A stretch of DNA of 64,000 nucleotides from Entamoeba invadens IP1. Lineage: Eukaryota; Evosea; Mastigamoebida; Endamoebidae. The DNA lies in contig NW_004440113.1 of assembly GCF_000330505.1 (NCBI RefSeq), positions 226,134 through 290,133 of the forward strand, read 5' to 3'. This document shows positions 60,653 through 64,000 of the stretch, one piece after another. Made by a program: the position numbers and the translations under genes. Numbering within the stretch: position 1 is the stretch's first letter; each line of letters starts with the position of its first letter. The notes beneath the pieces were generated by a model. It did no database searches, was not told where the DNA came from, and worked only from the letters and a program-made list of their open reading frames with translations.

Positions 60653-61976
60653 CTATGCCATTTCCTCGTCAAAGTCGAACATATTAGGTGACATGGTATC
60701 CACTCGATCCGCCCCTTTTTCTGGGGAGAAGGGAGGAGTCATTACAAAGTGGCATGACGAGCTATTCTGAAGTCCTGATGTTGATGAGGACTGAAATTGG
60801 CGCTCTTGAAATGACGTCTCAGGGAGCACAAAGCTGTGGGAGACAGGGCTTTGTCCTTTACTTCGTCTTTTAGTCTTTTGAGGGACAAAGATGCCTGAAC
60901 TACTTAAAGCCTTAGTTGGTCGAGTAATAGCTGTGTCTGTAGTCGACATCGCATTTTGAAGTAAAGCGCTTCCACTTGAAAATTTGGTCTCAGGGAAGTT
61001 GTTGTTGTTCTTCTTTTTCCTGCTGTCCATCTTTTGTTTCAATATCTTCAAATTGAACGTTAGCCTTTTGCCGATTGCTTCCATTTCTTTATACGATTCT
61101 TCGTCGTACTTATCTTTATGGTCGCGACACTTGAGACACTCGTGGTCAAATTTGCTGTATATTAATAGTGTTCTAACATATTAAATTAATGAATTACCAA
61201 ATAATATAAATGTTAATAAATATATATAAATATGACATTTAAAGTTAAATTTAGAATTAGCCACATTGCAAATTATTCGCTTGTGTTAATTCACGTAGCA
61301 CTAACAATTCGTTAATTGAAAGAAATATATTGTTATAGAAATAGTATTAATAATAGTATTAATGATAATAAGACAGGTAGTGAGAAGTAACAAACATCAA
61401 TATCTTCGAGGCGTAGTTAAAGACATTCTCTACATCATAAGGCATACACTCAATGGCACGAACAACATTTCTTAAATTGTGTTCTACGTGAGGGATGAGT
61501 CGTGTGATTTCATTGGGTAAGAATACAGTTGGTTTAGTCTTAGGATCGATAACCTTATGTGAGCAGTACTTCTGATACAACACGGCGTATTCGGACAATT
61601 CATTTGGGTAGAAGCACCCCCAGACGGCTATCAATTCTCGAACTTTATCTTCGACTTCGTCGGTCTCCGTATGCACTTTCCTCATCTTCCCAACTTGTTG
61701 GAGGAGTGTAAGAAACGACAACTCACAGACTTGTGTTCTGAATGTAGGCGAGTTCTGAACCACATAATTCGCTAAGGTCAAACAGTTAATCATCTCGGCT
61801 TGTAACACCAACTTTTTTGTGTAATTTCGCATCTTCTGTTCTATTTGGAGACGAAGGATTGTGTCTGCGCCAATGACACGTTCAACGGCATTTACTATCG
61901 TCTGCATTTCGACTTCTGAAGGTTCGTTTTTGTCGTTCACAAGGTTTGAAACAAGTTCACTCAGCTTCACGGACAT
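60653..61976 (-). CDS. VHS-domain protein B
   Basis: Exons 61396-61976 and 60653-61154 give 360 residues; the 241-base intron starts GTTTGT and ends ACAG. The plan is that of VHS-domain protein A: MSVKLSELVSNLV, INCLTLANYVVQNSPTFR, VRELIAVWGCFYPNELSEYA, VLYQKY, then a GAT-like helical part (EEVTDLN-like region PYDVENVFNYASKIL, KFDHECLKCRDHKDKYDEES). The C-terminus is Ser/Pro-rich with TRPTKALSSSGIF and FDFDEEMA. The second intron falls at the same place as in protein A, supporting common origin. It is likely an endosomal sorting adaptor. Confidence 0.75.
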
Positions 61977-64000
61977 CTGTAACTTTCGAGTTCATCCCAC
62001 CCCTCAAATTTCCATGTACAGACACATCATCAAATCAAAGAGAAAAAAGTTAAAATTCAAAATATTTTTTTCATTTGACAGTATAGTTCGCTTGTAGTTT
62101 TTTATAATTTGTTGTATAGCTTTTTTCTTTTTCAAATATAAATTTTTTGGTTTAAAAAAACTCATGAAGGATTTTCGGCGCGTTTCGGAAAGATATTATA
62201 CAAGGATGGTTTTTTACTATAATTTGTATGGTTAAAATCGTCTATTTTCGTGATTATTTGTAAAAAAGTTCTTTATTTTTTTGAAGAGAACGTTCGAAGA
62301 AAGAAAGAAGCTTCTTGATGGAATGAAATCAAGAGCGAACAAAATCGAACGGAAAGTATAAAAAATAAAAAAAACGGCTCCGGTGATTGGCCCGTTTTTT
62401 CTTTTTTTTTTCATTTTTCGCCTTTTTTTTGGATTTTCAAGCAAGTTTCGGGGAATTGATTTTTTCTGACATACAAATGTTTTTGTTACCACAAATGTTA
62501 TTTATTTGGAATACAATTAACCAAACATTAAAAAACGCCGCATTTATCAAAAAGTGTCAAAATATAAATAGAGTGGTGTTTTCAAAGACTTTTCGAGGAA
62601 ACCACAAACTATTTAATGATTATTACAACATGTGACAGGAAATTATGGCCGTGTAATTCGGGACATTTCGATGAATAAAAACGTCACAAATAATTGTACC
62701 CGATTTATTACTGACAAAGAAAGCATTATTCTATCGAAAAAGAAATTATCTATTTCTATTCATTCACCAAAAAAACATTTTCTAATTTGTTCTCTTTTCT
62801 ATTTTGAGCCACAAAAGTCAACAACTATTTTAAACTGACTTCAAATGGTTCCAAATTATAGTTTCATTAACTATTGACATGGAATAATTTCACTTGAAAA
62901 TTTAACAGAAAACGGCAATTCAATAGTTTTGGTAATCATTAAAACAATATTTTTTTCTTAATTAAATGGCCCGTTTTTATACACACAAACACTTTAATGA
63001 AAAAACAACTCGCTTTTTGAGGTAAAACGGTAATACATAAAACAAACAAAACGGAGTGCCAAACTGTCATTTTGGGAAAAATGGTGGTATTTACTTGGCG
63101 ATTATTTATGTGATTTGTTATTAAGTAACCAAAAAATCTTAGGGAAAGTACCTTTTTGTATTGAGTGGTTTGACTAAGAATATAAACTAGAAAAAGACCA
63201 ATTTAAAAACACAGTTTTAATTTGTTTTTTATAACAAAACATAAACTACAAACGAGCTTTCTTTCATATATATGATAGTCACAGATTTAGTTTTGCATGG
63301 TTTATAGTAAAGGCGAACTTGAAACTAAAAGCCTAATTCGGATCAATAATACATTTTTTAAAACAAGTCGTGATAACAAAACAAAATACACGTGTATTGA
63401 AAATTAAATTGTTGCTTTTAGATAATTGCTTTTTTAAACAGTAAAATCACAACTGAGTTATCAAGAATTAAATTATGTTGTGTTCAACTTTTGGGTTAAA
63501 TGATTCCATGGTTTAGATTTTTTCTACTTCCACTCGATTTGTGGCCATTGTTCTTATTGTTTTATTTTAAACAATCAGAAAAAATAATTTTACTAGAAAT
63601 GGCTCTAAGCAATTTTTTATTTTAAACAATTTTATTTTTTTTTTCAATATCAATACTTGACTATCTAATAAGTGTTCACTATCAACAGCTAAATCACAAC
63701 AAATAAAGTATCATAAGAAGACTATTCCATAGAGAAGTACTTTGAATTTTGGTTCCAATTTCAAAAAAAGACTTGTTTTTTATCAAAAATGAATAAATTT
63801 TATTATATAAAAGTTGTACAGATAGCGGAATTAACAGGGACCACAGGAAAAACCAGGGACCAGACTAATTTTAGCTATTGAATATTAAGCGGATTTTATA
63901 CAATAAAACAGGCAAATATTTAAATAAATGTGTAATTTTCTTATTATTTGGGCTTAAAAACGGTTATTATTCGGGATGAAAAAAAAATGAATGTGTTGTA
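61977..64000. other. 2-kb AT-rich end of window
   Basis: No credible gene. The frames at 62232-62492 and 62387-62838 are rich in Phe, Lys and Asn from poly-A/T tracts. Near 63830 a TACAGATAGCGGAATTAACA followed by two AGGGACCA copies could be the left end of a transposon cut by the window edge. Otherwise nothing. Confidence 0.45.

Noticed and set aside
62232..62838. Open frames in the right-hand spacer
   Set aside because: Lys/Phe/Asn-rich products of A/T tracts with no coding composition.
1..64000. tRNA arrays, rRNA, or LINE/SINE copies expected in Entamoeba
   Set aside because: I saw no tRNA cloverleaf arrays, rRNA segments or reverse transcriptase motifs, but small RNA genes could be missed by eye.

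Overview
The window is eukaryotic and reads as an Entamoeba nuclear scaffold. Coding blocks sit in very AT-rich spacers. Split genes are rejoined by introns that almost all begin GTTTGT and end in AG. Several genes have a GAACT box 15-35 bases before the ATG, which is the Entamoeba core-promoter motif. Products match Entamoeba families: a diverged ubiquitin, an F-box-like family, a RhoGAP, a FYVE-like protein and large surface proteins. Long spacers with several kinds of cut-and-paste DNA transposon remnants, and no LINE/SINE pair seen, point to E. invadens or a close relative. The species call is inference. No tRNA arrays, rRNA or CRISPR were seen.

Layout. 0.2-3.0 kb: an MMPL/RND membrane protein. 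3.1-10.2 kb: mostly minus-strand genes, including a FAR1-like DNA-binding protein, an F-box-like family member, a secreted acidic protein, a four-exon WDR83/MORG1 homologue and a small membrane protein. 10.8-17.2 kb: a metallophosphoesterase, a TMEM144-like transporter and the splicing factor SF3B3. 17.4-18.5 kb: a mariner-like foldback element with arms of more than 400 bp. 18.7-22.3 kb: a coiled-coil protein, a Ubl-membrane protein and an F-box/WD40 protein. 23.4-23.9 kb: a Mutator-like MITE with a 9-bp target duplication. 24.3-26.9 kb: U1A/U2B'', RPB7 and RPS16, the last cut by a 100-N gap. 27.0-29.5 kb: a large surface protein. 29.5-38.7 kb: gene-poor, with two small secreted or membrane genes, cryptic coding exons, a monoubiquitin gene, a pogo-like MITE and an 8-bp-TSD hAT element. 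38.8-44.2 kb: an 1808-residue type I surface protein. 44.4-50.3 kb: a RhoGAP and a FYVE-like/ARM protein. 50.9-55.6 kb: LSM7, RPL7, TRAPPC3/BET3, a small three-exon gene, a C9orf85 homologue and a second secreted acidic protein. 56.0-57.0 kb: another mariner-like element. 58.0-62.0 kb: two VHS-domain paralogues facing each other around a gene of unknown function. 62.0-64.0 kb: no gene found.

How the genes relate. There is no operon logic. Housekeeping genes for splicing (SF3B3, U1A/U2B'', LSM7), transcription (RPB7), translation (RPS16, RPL7), vesicle traffic (TRAPPC3, VHS pair, FYVE-like, RhoGAP) and ubiquitin pathways (ubiquitin, F-box/WD40, Ubl-membrane protein) are mixed with lineage-specific surface and secreted proteins. 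The least expected content is the set of four or five independent non-autonomous DNA transposons with readable termini. One of them carries a small open reading frame between long arms.
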